DNA of 33,621 bases from an uncultured Eubacteriales bacterium (GCA_948468535.1 CAOKIL010000009.1:1-33621); one strand, 5' to 3'; counted from the first letter of the stretch, positions 17,168 to 28,400 are shown. Notes: generated by a model not told the origin, from the sequence alone. A program made the numbers and translations.

Positions 17168-17935
17168 GTGGTTATTTTAAAATCTAAATCAGAGATAGAA
17201 AAAATGAAAGTCGCCGGAAGAATCACCTATGAAGCTTTGCAGAAAGTTTCTGAAGCGATTAAACCCGGCGTTACCACGCGTGAACTCGATAGGATTGCCG
17301 AGAACTATATCAAATCACAGAACTGTACTGGGTCGTTTAAAGGCTATGGCGGATTTCCCGGTACTATATGTGCAAGTGTTAATGATTGTATTATCCACGG
17401 ATTTCCTGATGATATACCGCTTAAAGAAGGTGATATCGTGAGCGTTGATACGGGGGCGTGCTATCAGGGTTATCACGGCGATGCTTGCCGTACTTTTAAG
17501 GTTGGCAGTGTAGATGCCGAGAGTGAACGTTTAATACAGGTTACAAGACAGTCGTTTTTTGAGGCGCTGAATTTCGCAAAAGAGGGATACAGGATTTCGG
17601 ATATTTCACGCGCGGTTCAAACATATGTTGAAGAAAACGGTTTTTCTGTGCTGAGGAATTACTGCGGTCACGGTGTTGGCGCAGACTTGCATGAGGACCC
17701 TGAGGTTCCGAATTATGTAACAAAATCAAAGGGTATTAAACTCAGAGCAGGAATGGTTATAGCTATTGAACCCATGATTTGCGCTGGCAAAAAAGATGTT
17801 TATGTTGCCGATAATGAATGGGCGGTAATCACAAAAGACGGCAAGAATACAGCCCACTATGAAAACACCGTTCTGATTACCAAAGACGAACCTGTATTGC
17901 TGACCTTCCCGAAAGGCAGTCCGGAGGTAGAGTGA
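17168..17935 (+). CDS. map: Methionine aminopeptidase, type I
   Basis: Removes the initiator methionine from nascent proteins. The five metal ligands of the pita-bread fold are present: Asp94, Asp105, His168, Glu201 and Glu232; the substrate-binding His77 sits in the IIHG motif. The 255 residues match the type Ia length. The start codon is GTG (17168), 6 nt after adk, which gives the family N-terminus VILKSKSEIEKMKVAGRI; the ribosome site is the GGAGG inside the end of adk. Confidence 0.97.
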   Translation: MVILKSKSEIEKMKVAGRITYEALQKVSEAIKPGVTTRELDRIAENYIKSQNCTGSFKGYGGFPGTICASVNDCIIHGFPDDIPLKEGDIVSVDTGACYQGYHGDACRTFKVGSVDAESERLIQVTRQSFFEALNFAKEGYRISDISRAVQTYVEENGFSVLRNYCGHGVGADLHEDPEVPNYVTKSKGIKLRAGMVIAIEPMICAGKKDVYVADNEWAVITKDGKNTAHYENTVLITKDEPVLLTFPKGSPEVE

Positions 17936-17968
17936 TTAAATTATTGTAAATTTAGTTTAGGTGAAGGC

Positions 17969-18229
17969 ATGAACAACACGAACGCAAAAAGACCGGCGCT
18001 GTCAGTCGGTGATATTGTAAAATCCACTGCCGGCAGAGGAAGCGGACGATTGCATCTTGTGATTGAGGTGATTGATCACGAATACGTCAGAATCTGCAAC
18101 GGCAAAAACAGAAAAATTGAAAATCCGAAGCTGAAAAAGAATTTGCATCTTGAGTATGTTGGCAAGTCTGATTTGGACATGACGGCTCTGCAGGATGCTA
18201 AAATAAGAAAAATATTAAAGGAGGTATAA
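17969..18229 (+). CDS. KOW-domain RNA-binding protein (L14e-like)
   Basis: An 86-residue basic protein with a KOW-type segment (LSVGDIVKSTAGRGSGRLHLVIEVIDHEYVRICNGKNRKIENPKLKK). Similar small proteins sit between map and infA in many Clostridia and are annotated as KOW or ribosomal L14e-like; their role is not established, but location and charge suggest ribosome or RNA binding. AGGTGAAGGC precedes ATG 17969, and infA starts 3 nt after its stop. Confidence 0.82.
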   Translation: MNNTNAKRPALSVGDIVKSTAGRGSGRLHLVIEVIDHEYVRICNGKNRKIENPKLKKNLHLEYVGKSDLDMTALQDAKIRKILKEV

Positions 18230-18232
18230 GCT

Positions 18233-18451
18233 ATGTCAAAGGAAGATGTTTTAGAGGTTGAAGGTAAGGTAATTGAAGCGCTGCCTAATGCAACATTCAA
18301 GGTTGAGCTTGAAAACGGTCATCAAATATTGGCGCATATTTCGGGAAAGCTCAGAATGCACTATATTAAAATTTTGCCGGGTGACAAGGTTACGGTTGAA
18401 ATCTCACCGTATGATCTGACAAAGGGTAGAATTACATGGCGTGCAAAATAA
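18233..18451 (+). CDS. infA: Translation initiation factor IF-1
   Basis: Binds the 30S A site during initiation. A 72-residue OB fold with the family sequence [60 protein letters not shown] within the end of the preceding gene serves ATG 18233. It is the last gene before a 382-nt gap and a new promoter. Confidence 0.98.
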   Translation: MSKEDVLEVEGKVIEALPNATFKVELENGHQILAHISGKLRMHYIKILPGDKVTVEISPYDLTKGRITWRAK

Positions 18452-18720
18452 TTGCAGCAATTTAACACTGACAAAATAGAGTTTATAATTTAAAAACAAC
18501 CATATTTTTCATATTAGCAATTCGCGGGGAGGCTGTTGTTATGTAAAAAATCGGTTTGTCTGTTTTTGTGTTTGTCTGCTGTTTGCAGGATAGTGAAAGG
18601 TAAAGATTTAATAAAACATACGAGTACGCTCGAAAAAAATCGAAGATAGCAATCTTGTCTTAAAATACAGATGAACAGGCGTAAAAGTTTGGTAAAGTTT
18701 TGGCAAAATTAATTTGTACA
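18452..18720 (+). other. infA-rpmJ gap, upstream part
   Basis: No gene seen and no clear terminator: the only small stem near infA (ATTGCAGCAAT) has no T run, so the long operon may read through into the alpha genes. A GGGGAGG (18526-18532) is followed 8 nt later by ATG TAA (18541-18546), a start codon directly followed by a stop. The 8-mer TTTGTCTG occurs twice shortly after it. Confidence 0.4.
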
Positions 18721-18724
18721 ATAC

Positions 18725-18753
18725 TTGACTAAATATAAAGTATGTGGTAGAAT
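18725..18753 (+). promoter_or_regulatory. Alpha operon promoter (rpmJ-rpsM-rpsK-rpsD-rpoA-rplQ)
   Basis: -35 TTGACT (18725-18730), 17-bp spacer, -10 TAGAAT (18748-18753). Transcription near 18760 would place the hairpin GTTCG/CGAAC (18760-18764 with 18802-18806), with an inner GGAT/ATCC option, at the very 5' end of the mRNA, just ahead of the rpmJ ribosome site. By position this could be a feedback site, for example for S4, which regulates alpha or rpsD mRNAs in other bacteria; not shown here. Confidence 0.75.
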
Positions 18754-18833
18754 ATTAGGGTTCGATTAATATGGGATTATAGGAATAAATATCCTGAAAA
18801 CCGAACATAATACAAATTTAGGAGGTGAAGGAA

Positions 18834-18947
18834 ATGAAAGTAAGACCTTCAGTTAAGCCTATTTGTGAAAAGTGCAAAATAATTAAGAGAAAAGGTAAGA
18901 TTATGGTTATTTGCGAAAACCCACGTCATAAGCAAAAGCAGGGTTAA
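18834..18947 (+). CDS. rpmJ: 50S ribosomal protein L36
   Basis: The 37-residue zinc-binding form: [23 protein letters not shown] with Cys11, Cys14, Cys27 and His32 as metal ligands. TAGGAGGTGA precedes ATG 18834. First gene of the alpha unit. Confidence 0.97.
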   Translation: MKVRPSVKPICEKCKIIKRKGKIMVICENPRHKQKQG

Positions 18948-19075
18948 GCATTGACATAATGCGGGCAGGGTTAGGCATTAAGACCACTATATTTTTGCCG
19001 ACGCCGCAATTTTGTTGTGGGTGAAATTCTGCTCCACTTTTTCATTAGAAAATTTTATGGAGGTGAAATTTAATT

Positions 19076-19441
19076 ATGGCACGTATCGCAGGTGTGGATT
19101 TACCAAACGAGAAGAGAGTTGAAATAGGTCTCACATACATTTTTGGTATTGGTTTATCTACTTCAAAAAAGATTTTAGCAGCAACAGGAGTTAATCCGGA
19201 CACAAGAGTTCGTGATTTGACAGAGGATGAAGTTCAGTCTCTGAGAAACGAAATCGACAACTACAATGTTGAAGGTGACTTGAGACGTGACATCGCATTG
19301 GACATTAAGCGTTTGATGGAAATCAACTGCTACAGAGGAATGCGTCACAGAAAAGGTCTTCCTGTTCGCGGACAGCGCAGTAAGACAAACGCCAGAACCC
19401 GTAAGGGTCCTAAGAGAACTATCGCTAATAAGAAGAAATAA
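19076..19441 (+). CDS. rpsM: 30S ribosomal protein S13
   Basis: Head protein that bridges to L5 and contacts P-site tRNA. The 121 residues include [56 protein letters not shown] and a basic tail. A GGAGGTGA site precedes ATG 19076. The 128-nt gap from rpmJ shows no promoter. Confidence 0.98.
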   Translation: MARIAGVDLPNEKRVEIGLTYIFGIGLSTSKKILAATGVNPDTRVRDLTEDEVQSLRNEIDNYNVEGDLRRDIALDIKRLMEINCYRGMRHRKGLPVRGQRSKTNARTRKGPKRTIANKKK

Positions 19442-19573
19442 TTTACTTATCATTGCTTATTAACAGATAGTTTTATTGATTTTGAATTTTCTTCAATATG
19501 GACAAATATTATTCAGCGAATTACAGATTCATATTGTGAGATACCGTATTTCTATTAGGAGGTGAACTAACAA

Positions 19574-19966
19574 ATGGCAAAAGTAGTAAAGAAGTCAAGA
19601 CGCCGCAAGGAGAAAAAACATATAGAGCGCGGCGCTGCACATATCAAATCTACATTTAATAATACCATTGTTACTATTACAGACGTAGCCGGAAACGCTA
19701 TATCATGGGCGAGCGCAGGCGGTCTCGGATTTAGAGGTTCTAAGAAGAGCACTCCGTTCGCAGCACAGATGGCTGCAGAGACAGCTGCAAGAGCTGCAAT
19801 GGAGCATGGTTTAAAGACAGTTGAAGTATATGTTAAAGGTCCGGGTGCCGGACGTGAAGCTGCTATCAGAGCGCTTCAGGTTGCAGGACTCGAAGTAAAT
19901 ATGATAAAGGACGTTACACCTATTCCGCACAACGGTTGCAGACCGCCGAAGAGAAGACGTGTGTAA
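19574..19966 (+). CDS. rpsK: 30S ribosomal protein S11
   Basis: Platform protein near the E site. The 130 residues carry the conserved [48 protein letters not shown] and the end [27 protein letters not shown] lies upstream of ATG 19574. The 132-nt AT-rich gap from rpsM has no obvious structure. Confidence 0.98.
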   Translation: MAKVVKKSRRRKEKKHIERGAAHIKSTFNNTIVTITDVAGNAISWASAGGLGFRGSKKSTPFAAQMAAETAARAAMEHGLKTVEVYVKGPGAGREAAIRALQVAGLEVNMIKDVTPIPHNGCRPPKRRRV

Positions 19967-19994
19967 TAGATGATATTGTAAGGAGGAAAAAAGT

Positions 19995-20588
19995 ATGGCT
20001 AAGAATATGCAGCCTGTGCTTAAAAGATGCCGTACACTCGGTATCGAGCCGTCTGTTATGGGTATAGACAAGAGTTCAAACAGAACTTTTGACCAGAGAC
20101 GCAAAAAGCAGAGCGAGTATGGTATGCAGCTTAATGAAAAGCAAAAAGTCAGATTTATATATGGCGTACTTGAAAAACAGTTCGCAAAATACTATGTTAT
20201 GGCTACAAAGATGAACGGCGTAACAGGCGAATGTCTGCTCCGAATCTTGGAGTCAAGACTTGACAACGTTATTTTCCGTATGGGTCTCGCTAATACAAGA
20301 CGTGAGGCAAGACAGATTGTTAATCACGGTCATGTTACAATAAACGGAAAGAGAGTTAATATCCCTTCATATCTGGTTAAGCCGGGTGAGGTTATTAGTC
20401 TTAAAGAGAGCAGCAGAAACGCTGACAGAATGAAAGATATTATCGAAAGAAACTCAAACAGACTGGTTCCGAAGTGGATTGATATGAACAAAGACACATG
20501 CGAGGGGAAAATCATTGCACTTGCTGACAGAGAGGATATCGATTTCCCTGTTGAGGAGCATTTGATAGTCGAGTATTACAGCAAATAG
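19995..20588 (+). CDS. rpsD: 30S ribosomal protein S4 (cysteine-poor form)
   Basis: Primary 16S rRNA-binding and accuracy protein, often the translational repressor of its own operon. The 197 residues include an S4 RNA-binding domain (LESRLDNVIFRMGLANTRREARQIVNHGHVTINGKRVNIPSYLVKPGE). The N-terminus (AKNMQPVLKRCRTLGIEPSVMG) lacks the CxxC zinc site, as in a group of clostridial S4 proteins. Location between rpsK and rpoA is ordinary for Clostridia but not Bacillus. Confidence 0.97.
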   Translation: MAKNMQPVLKRCRTLGIEPSVMGIDKSSNRTFDQRRKKQSEYGMQLNEKQKVRFIYGVLEKQFAKYYVMATKMNGVTGECLLRILESRLDNVIFRMGLANTRREARQIVNHGHVTINGKRVNIPSYLVKPGEVISLKESSRNADRMKDIIERNSNRLVPKWIDMNKDTCEGKIIALADREDIDFPVEEHLIVEYYSK

Positions 20589-20628
20589 TAGGTGCCGCCT
20601 ACAATCCTAATTCATAGGAGGTCTAACA

Positions 20629-21576
20629 ATGATTGAAATAGAAAAGCCCAGAATTGAGTGTATCGAAGCATCTGATGATGAAAAATACGCGAAATTCGTT
20701 ATTGAACCTCTGGAAAGAGGCTATGGAACAACACTTGGTAACTCATTGAGAAGAATGCTTTTGTCATCTCTTCCGGGTGTTGCTTCTACTTCCGTGAAGA
20801 TAGATGGTGTTTTACACGAGTTTTCAACTATTCCCGGTGTTAAAGAAGATGTTACCGAGATAATACTTAATATTAAGAATCTTGCGATAAAGCTTCATGC
20901 AGACGGACCGAAAACAATCTACATTAATCAGGAAGGCGCAGGCGAAATCTGTGCCCGTGATATTAAGCATGATGCTGATGTAGAGATTATCAATGAGGAC
21001 TTGCACATTGCAACTTTGGACGATGATGCAAAGCTGTTTATGGAAATAAACATTGATAAGGGCCGCGGTTACGTTTCATGTGACCAGAATAAGGAGCTCA
21101 TACAGGGTCAGATTGGTGTTATTGCTACTGACTCAATATATACACCGGTTGAAAAAGTAAATTATTATACAGAAAAAACGCGTGTGGGAAATGTGGCCGA
21201 CTATGACAAACTGACGCTTGAGCTTTGGACAAACGGAACTATTCCGCCGGCAGAGGCAGTAAGTCTTGCTGCAAAGATAATCAGTGAGCATCTAAGCCTG
21301 TTTATTGACTTGTCCGATGATACTAAGAATGTTGAGATTATGGTCGAAAAAGAAGAAGGGCAGAAAGAGAAAGTGCTTGAGACGACAATCGAAGAACTCG
21401 ACTTGTCAGTGCGTTCGTATAACTGTCTGAAACGTGCAGGTATCAATACTGTTCAGGATTTGACCACGCGCAGTGAAAATGATATGATGAAGGTGAGAAA
21501 CCTTGGACGTAAGTCGCTTGAAGAAGTTATTGCAAAGCTTGACGCAATGGGACTGGGACTTTCAAGTGACGACTAA
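20629..21576 (+). CDS. rpoA: DNA-directed RNA polymerase subunit alpha
   Basis: Assembly platform of RNA polymerase. The N-terminal domain (about 1-225) has the conserved [28 protein letters not shown] and [18 protein letters not shown]; a Glu/Lys-rich linker follows; the C-terminal domain (about 250-310) has [22 protein letters not shown] and the helix-hairpin-helix [16 protein letters not shown] that contacts UP elements and activators. 315 residues is standard. AGGAGG precedes ATG 20629. Confidence 0.99.
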   Translation: MIEIEKPRIECIEASDDEKYAKFVIEPLERGYGTTLGNSLRRMLLSSLPGVASTSVKIDGVLHEFSTIPGVKEDVTEIILNIKNLAIKLHADGPKTIYINQEGAGEICARDIKHDADVEIINEDLHIATLDDDAKLFMEINIDKGRGYVSCDQNKELIQGQIGVIATDSIYTPVEKVNYYTEKTRVGNVADYDKLTLELWTNGTIPPAEAVSLAAKIISEHLSLFIDLSDDTKNVEIMVEKEEGQKEKVLETTIEELDLSVRSYNCLKRAGINTVQDLTTRSENDMMKVRNLGRKSLEEVIAKLDAMGLGLSSDD

Positions 21577-21606
21577 TACTTAAAAAATAAGGAAGAGGTG
21601 ATATAA

Positions 21607-21948
21607 ATGGCACATGAGAGAAAGCTTGGCAGACCGACTGACCAAAGACGTGCTATGCTCAGAAACCTCACAACTTCGTTTTTAGAGAACGGTAGAATCG
21701 AAACTACTACAACAAGAGCGAAAGAGGTTAAGAAGATGGCTGAGAAGATGATTACTCTCGGCAAGAAGAACACACTTCACACAAAGAGACAGGCGCTTTC
21801 TTATATTACAAAGAGAGAAGTTGTTTCAAAGTTGTTTGATGAAATAGCTCCAAAGTACGCTGAAAGAAACGGCGGATATACCAGAATCATCAAGGTAGGT
21901 CCAAGACGCGGCGATGCAGCTGAGATTTCAGTTCTTGAGCTTGTATAA
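21607..21948 (+). CDS. rplQ: 50S ribosomal protein L17
   Basis: Tunnel-exit region protein. The 113 residues start [41 protein letters not shown] and end with [12 protein letters not shown], both family features. Last gene of the alpha unit, followed 18 nt later by a strong terminator. Confidence 0.98.
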   Translation: MAHERKLGRPTDQRRAMLRNLTTSFLENGRIETTTTRAKEVKKMAEKMITLGKKNTLHTKRQALSYITKREVVSKLFDEIAPKYAERNGGYTRIIKVGPRRGDAAEISVLELV

Positions 21949-21966
21949 TTAAATACGATTATTAAG

Positions 21967-21993
21967 GCCCTGAGTATATACTTAGGGCTTTTT
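21967..21993 (+). terminator. Terminator after rplQ
   Basis: Perfect palindromic arms GCCCTGAGTAT/ATACTTAGGGC (21967-21977 with 21978-21988, one G-T pair; the central bases form the loop) followed by five T. It ends the ribosomal superlocus. Confidence 0.9.
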
Positions 21994-22015
21994 GTATATT
22001 TATCAAAATCAACTC

Positions 22016-22044
22016 TTGACAATACAGTTGATTTATTGTATAAT
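22016..22044 (+). promoter_or_regulatory. tRNA-Thr promoter
   Basis: -35 TTGACA (22016-22021), 17-bp spacer, -10 TATAAT (22039-22044): perfect consensus, 15 nt before the mature tRNA 5' end. Confidence 0.9.
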
Positions 22045-22059
22045 ATTTTGAGTGTAAAT

Positions 22060-22135
22060 GCCGATATAGCTCAGTCGGTAGAGCGATTCACTCGTAATGA
22101 ATAGGTCAGCGGTTCGATTCCGCTTATCGGCTCCA
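22060..22135 (+). tRNA. tRNA-Thr (anticodon CGU)
   Basis: A 76-nt cloverleaf. Acceptor GCCGATA/TATCGGC, D arm GCTC/GAGC, anticodon stem ATTCA/TGAAT with loop CTCGTAA (anticodon CGT, reads ACG), T stem AGCGG/CCGCT with TTCGATT, discriminator T and an encoded CCA. All stems are fully paired. It is a single-gene unit with its own promoter and terminator. Confidence 0.97.
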
Positions 22136-22136
22136 C

Positions 22137-22169
22137 ATCGGAACAAGTTTTGCTTGTTCCGATTTTTTT
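22137..22169 (+). terminator. Terminator after tRNA-Thr
   Basis: An 11-bp stem ATCGGAACAAG/CTTGTTCCGAT (22137-22147 with 22153-22163), a 5-nt loop and a run of T to 22169. Confidence 0.92.
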
Positions 22170-22347
22170 ATGCAAAAATCAATTACACGCTCCACTGTTC
22201 CTCCTTTTCCGGCAAAGTCTAAAGACTTTGCCAGATAGCTAAAAAACCTTTTAAGTTTTTTTAACAGTTATTTTATATCTCTTTAAATCATAATTACACT
22301 TTCATTATATCATCTCCCTAATACAATGTATAGCAAGTATCTAAGAG
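22170..22347. other. Non-coding AT-rich spacer upstream of the surface-protein promoter
   Basis: No gene seen. It contains the palindrome GGCAAAGTCT/AGACTTTGCC (22211-22220 with 22223-22232) and an A/T hairpin AAAAAAC/GTTTTTT further on. The first resembles other AAAG/CTTT intergenic stems of this window (34-50, 29802-29820, 33136-33166). Confidence 0.4.
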
Positions 22348-22376
22348 TTGACAAAAACCGGTTTTTGTGCTATACT
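22348..22376 (+). promoter_or_regulatory. Promoter with embedded 18-bp palindrome (surface-protein gene)
   Basis: -35 TTGACA (22348-22353), 17-bp spacer, -10 TATACT (22371-22376) with a TG extended -10. The perfect palindrome ACAAAAACCGGTTTTTGT (22351-22368) fills the spacer and overlaps the end of the -35. This is the classical place for a repressor operator. The start codon lies 65 bp downstream of the -10. Confidence 0.7.
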
Positions 22377-22441
22377 AATATTACGAATATATTACAATAC
22401 GTAAATAAAAACCAGCAATAATATAAAGGGAGGAATTTAAT

Positions 22442-25400
22442 ATGAAAAGAAAATTCATTTCATTGATTACGGTGATTAGCATGATATGTTCCATGATGCC
22501 AATACTCAGTATTACTGCATCAGCTGAGGAATATATCGCGATCTCTAACGCTGAGGAGCTTGTGAGCTTCCGCGACAGCGTGAACAGCGGCAGCGATTAC
22601 AGCGGTCAGATTGTAAAGCTGACAGCGGACATTGACCTTGGCGGCAGTGAAGAAAATCAGTGGACGCCGATAGGAACATTTGTCAACGCAAGCAACAATA
22701 ATCCGTTTGCGGGCACATTTGATGGGAACGGACATAAGATAAGCGGACTGTATATAAATAATGCAAGCAGCTATCAGGGATTGTTTTCATATAATATGGG
22801 AACAATAAAAAATCTCACTGTTGAAGGTGAAGTAACAAATACATATAGTTATAAAGCAGGAATAGTAGGCAGAAATGAAGGTACAATAGAAAACTGTATA
22901 AATAATGTAAAAGTAACCGGTGGTAATTATGTCGGGGGAATAGCCGGATGTAACACGGGCACAATAGTGGACTCAAACAATATTGGTGAAGTAAGCGGAA
23001 ACCAGTATGTTGGCGGAATAGCAGGGCAGAGTGATACGACAGGAATAATAGAAAGCAGCAAAAACAACGGAACAGTCACGTGTACATTTAGCGGAAGAAA
23101 TGGTAGTGTTTATGTTGGCGGAATAGCAGGACAGAATAATGGAAAAATAACCTCTTGTACGAACATCGCGACAGTTATCGGAGTTTCGCAAGGCAGCAAT
23201 ATCGGCGGAATAGTAGGAACTAATGTCAATGGAACAATAAGCAATAGTATTAACAGAGGTGCGGTAATAAAATGCGGCTCATACACAGGCGGAATAGCAG
23301 GTAGCAATAATGTCGGAACAATAGAAAACAGTGGAAATACCGGGGAAATAACAGGCACAATTGCAGGCGGAGTAGTTGGATATACCTACGGTGCAAGTAT
23401 TATAAAAACAAGTTATAATATAGGTGCAGTAGACGGAAGCAACACGGCAGGTGGAATAGTTGCAGTCGACAGGGAAGGTACAATACAAAACTGTTATAAT
23501 GCAGGCGCAATAACATCAAAAAGCACAGCTGGTGGAATAACATATGGAATGAATACTAAGGGGAAGGTACAAAGTTGTTATAACAGTGGAAGCATTACAG
23601 CTTCTAGCTCATATGGTTTATGCCATGATTATACTCAAGCCGAAAATAGTTTTTATCTCGACATTTGTGGAGCCAGAAGTGATAGACAAAGCGGCACAAA
23701 TATAAGTTTGGATAAGCTTGCAGATATAAACACATTCAGCGACTGGGATTTCGAAGATGTTTGGGAAATGAACGAAGTACTCGCCAGACCGACTTTGAAG
23801 TCGATACAAGAAGAGATTACAACAAATTACTATATAAAAGATAATCCGCTGATAATATCAACTAAAGAAGAGCTTGAAGCCTTTCGTGATAGTGTAAACA
23901 ATTGCAATCGTTATTATGGGCAATATGTAATTTTAGACGCAGACATAGACTTAGGCGGAAGTAAAGAAAATTCATGGTTGCCAATAGGTGAATATATCAG
24001 AAAGCCGTTTGTTGGCACATTTGATGGGAACGGACATAAGATAAGCGGACTGTATATAAATAATGCAAGCAGCTATCAGGGATTGTTTTCATATAATATG
24101 GGAACAATAAAAAATCTCACTGTTGAAGGTGAAGTAACAAATACATATAGTTATAAAGCAGGAATAGTAGGCAGAAATGAAGGTACAATAGAAAACTGTA
24201 TAAATAATGTAAAAGTAACCGGTGGTAATTATGTCGGGGGAATAGCCGGATGTAACACGGGCACAATAGTGGACTCAAACAATATTGGTGAAGTAAGCGG
24301 AAACCAGTATGTTGGCGGAATAGCAGGGCAGAGTGATACGACAGGAATAATAGAAAATAGTAGAAATACGGGCTCAGTTACGAGTACATTTAGCGGAGGA
24401 AATGTTTATGTTGGCGGAATAGCAGGACAGAATAACGGAAAAGTAACCTCTTGCACTAACGATGGAGCAGTTAAAGGAAATAGCGGTAATTATGTCGGGG
24501 GAATAGCAGGAAGTAATTTTGGAACTGTAAGCAATAGTGTTAATAATAGTGGTGAAATAACAGGTTCAGAAATAGGTGGAGTAGTAGGAACAAACTATGC
24601 CGGCATAATAGAGAATTGTGGAAATACAGGAGAATTAACAGGAAGTTTTGTTGGCGGAGTAACAAGAAATAATACTAAGGAAGGAAAAATAAGAACCAGT
24701 TATAATACAGGAACAATAAATGCACAAAATACAGCTGCCGGAATAGCTATAGTTAATGATAATAGTGAAATATCTAACTGTTATAATGCAGGAGCGCTCA
24801 ATGGAAATACAGTTGCCGGAATAACAAACTCAAACGGCAACAATAACAGAGTAATATACAGCTACAACACAGGATATCTTACGGGTTACAATGCATATGG
24901 TTTATGTTTTAATTCTTCTGTGGCAAATAGTTATTTCCTCGACATTTGCGGAGATAAATCAGGCGACAGAGTAAATGGAACATCCATCACTCTTGATGAG
25001 TTTGCAGATATAAACACATTCAGTGACTGGGATTTTGAAGGTATATGGGAGATGAGTGAAACTCTCGGCAGACCGGTACTAAAAGCTACTGTTGTAGACT
25101 TCTATACCGAAGAGAATCCTTTAATAATCGCAAGCAGAGAGGATCTTGAAGCTTTCCGTGACAGTGTAAATAACGGCAATACTTATAACAAACAGTATAT
25201 ATTAGTTACGGCTGATATAGACTTGGGCGGAAGCGAGAATAACCAATGGCTTCCGATAGGTCAATACTTTGGTGCATATAAGAGCAAACCGTTTACCGGT
25301 ACGTTTAACGGTGACGGGCATAGGATAAGCGGATTGTATATAAACAATACAAACAGTTATCAGTCGTTGTTTAGTTATAATATGGGAACAATAAAAAATC

Positions 25401-28400
25401 TTACTGTTGAAGGCACTTTAACAAGTGGATATTCAACAGCAGGAATTGTCAGCAGAAACGATGGTACTGTAGAGAGCTGTGAAAGTAATGTTACAGTAAC
25501 CGGCAGTCAGTATGCCGGTGGAGCAGTTGGCATAAATACAGGAACAATAATAGGTGTTAATAATATTGGTGATATAACATCAAGTCAGTATGTCGGGGGA
25601 ATAGCAGGACATAATATTGTCGGTGGCACGGTAGAGAATAGCAAAAATGCAGGAAACATAACAAGTATAAGCGGAGGCGATTATGCTTACGCCGGAGGAA
25701 TAGCAGGATATAATAACAGAGCTGCAGTAAAGGCGTGTATTAATGATGGAACAGTTGTAGGAAGCGGAAATTATGTCGGCGGAATATCAGCATATAATTA
25801 TATTTCCACGGTACAGGCTTGTGTTAATAATGGAGCAGTTACAGGAGAAAATTATAATATCGGCGGAGTAGTTGGAAGTAATCACACTGGTATAATAGAA
25901 TACAGCAGTAATGCCGGAGAAATAAGAGGAAAAGGTTCTTTAGGTGGAGTTGCAGGAAGTAATGTATACGAAAGTACAATAAAAACCAGTCATAATAGCG
26001 GGTCGATAGCTGAAGGTACTTCATCAGGAATAGCAGGATACAATAATGATAGCAAAATAGAAAATTGTTATAATGCCGGAGCAGTAAATGGATGCGGAAT
26101 AATAGGGGCAAATAGCAGAGGTTCTGTAAGTAACTGTTATAACTGTGGAGATGTTACCGATTACGCAGTTGCCGGTAATGCCGGAACGATAACAAACTGC
26201 TATTACCTTGACACCTGTGGAGGTGCAGGAAACGGCACACCTATAAGCAAAGAAGAACTTGCGAAAGTAGAGACATTCGTTAACTGGGACTTCAGCGGTA
26301 TCTGGAAGATGGATAAGACGCTTGGCAGACCGATACTGAGGAACGAGTTAGCGCCGACAGCAATAACAGGAAGCGGAACGAAGGAAGATCCGTATGTAAT
26401 CACATCAGCGGAAGGCTTAAAAGAGTTAAGCGAAAACGTGAATGACGGCAATAACTATGAAGGACAGTATATAGTGATTACCGAAGATATCGACTTAAAC
26501 GGAAGCGAAGAGAATCCGTGGATGCCGATAGGAACAACTGAAAATCCGTTCAGCGGAACGTTCAGCGGAGGCGGACATAAGATAATCGGCGTGCATGTAA
26601 ATGATGAGAGCGGCGAGAATAAAGGTTTGTTCGGCTATAACAAAGGCACGATAGAAAACGTTGTTGTAACAGGCAGTGTAACGGGCGGCAATAATGTCGG
26701 AGGAATAGTAGGCTGCAATGAAGGAACAGTAAAGAACTGTGGAAACCTGAGCGATGTAACAGGTAAAAACAACGTAGGCGGAATAGTAGGCGAAAACAAA
26801 GGAACAGTAGAGAACTGCTACAGTATCGGCAATGTGACCGGAGACAGCAATGTCGGAGGAGTAGCAGGCAATAACGAAAGCGGCAAAGTAACAAACAGTT
26901 ACTATAACAAAGAAGCATACACACCGGAGGATAAAACCGAGGGTGTAAGCGGCAAGAATACCGAATCGTTCAGAAACGGAGAGGTAACATATCTGCTGCA
27001 GTCATCACAAACAGAAACTGATGAAAACGGAAGCATAAAGCAGGTATGGGGCCAGGATTTGAGCGGCGAAGCTGTAGAGACATATCCGATAATCAGCAGC
27101 GAGGATTCCAAGAAGGTATACAAAGCATCGTTTAAATATGAGAAGGACGGAGAGTATAAAGAATATGCCGCGCAGTATGCAAATGCAGGAGGAAGCTTCA
27201 CAGTTCCTGAGAGTAATCCGGGAACAGAATACTACAGATTCGACCACTGGACAACGAATGCAGATGACATTACATTAAAGTATGAAGGAACAGCAAGCGT
27301 AACAGAGGATGTAACAGTGTACGCAGTGGGAGAGAAGCAGAGCATAAATCTGGAACCGGGCTCAAGCGTAACAAATAAAGGAACAACAATAGAAAACAAT
27401 AATGACGGAACGGTAACGATCAAGAAGGAAGACGGAAGCACAGCGGATATAACAATAACATTGCCGGAAAACGGAGAAGTGAGTGCGGACGAAGATAATA
27501 ACGTAACAGTACCGCCGGGAAGTAAGATAGATACCGGAAACGGAACAGAAATCACGCTTCCGACCGGAGGAACAATAGACAAGGACGGAAACATAACCGG
27601 TGAAGTGATAAAAGTGGGAGAAACGACAATCACAGCGCCGGAAGGCGGAAAAGTAAGCGCCAATAGAGATGGAGAAACAGAAGCAGCTGAAGGCAGCAAG
27701 GTAGAAAAAGACGGAGCAAGCGTGACAATTGACAGCGGAAAAGGAAAGGTGGATAAAGAAGGAACAATAACATTCCCTGAAGGCGGAGAAGTAACGGTAG
27801 ATGACGGAATCACAACAAAGCAAGAAGTGATAGAGCCAAACGGAACGGTAATACCGATGCCGGCGCCGACAGCAACACCGGAGCCAACAGCCGAACCGAC
27901 AACGCTGCCGACGGCAGAACCAACAGCAGAACCAACAGCAAGCCCAAGTTCGGAACCAACATCAGAGCCGATAGTAGGACCGACAGCAGAAGCAACGGCA
28001 AGCCCAAGTTCGACACCGGACGCAGGTTCAGAGACAAATCCGACGCCGAACCCGACAGAGGGAGCAACATCAACACCGATAGCAGAAGCAACGGCAAGCC
28101 CAAGTGCAACACCGGATACAGGTTCAGAGACAAATCCAACGCCGAACCCGACAGAGGGAGCAACAGCAACACCGATAGCAGAAGCAACGGCAAGCCCAAG
28201 TGCGACACCGGACGCAGGTTCAGAGACAAATCCGACAGCAAATCCGAGCGAAGAGCCAACAGCAACCCCGACAGCAGAAGCAACGGCAAGTCCAAGTGCA
28301 ACCCCTGATGCAGGTTCAGAGACAAATCCGACAGCAAATCCGAGCGAAGAAGCAACAGCAACCCCGGTAGTTGAAGCAACAGCAAGCCCAAGCGCAACCC

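Noticed and set aside
22712-24356. CRISPR-like array
   Set aside because: The repeats are long, protein-coding and contiguous with a single frame; there are no short regular repeats with unique spacers.
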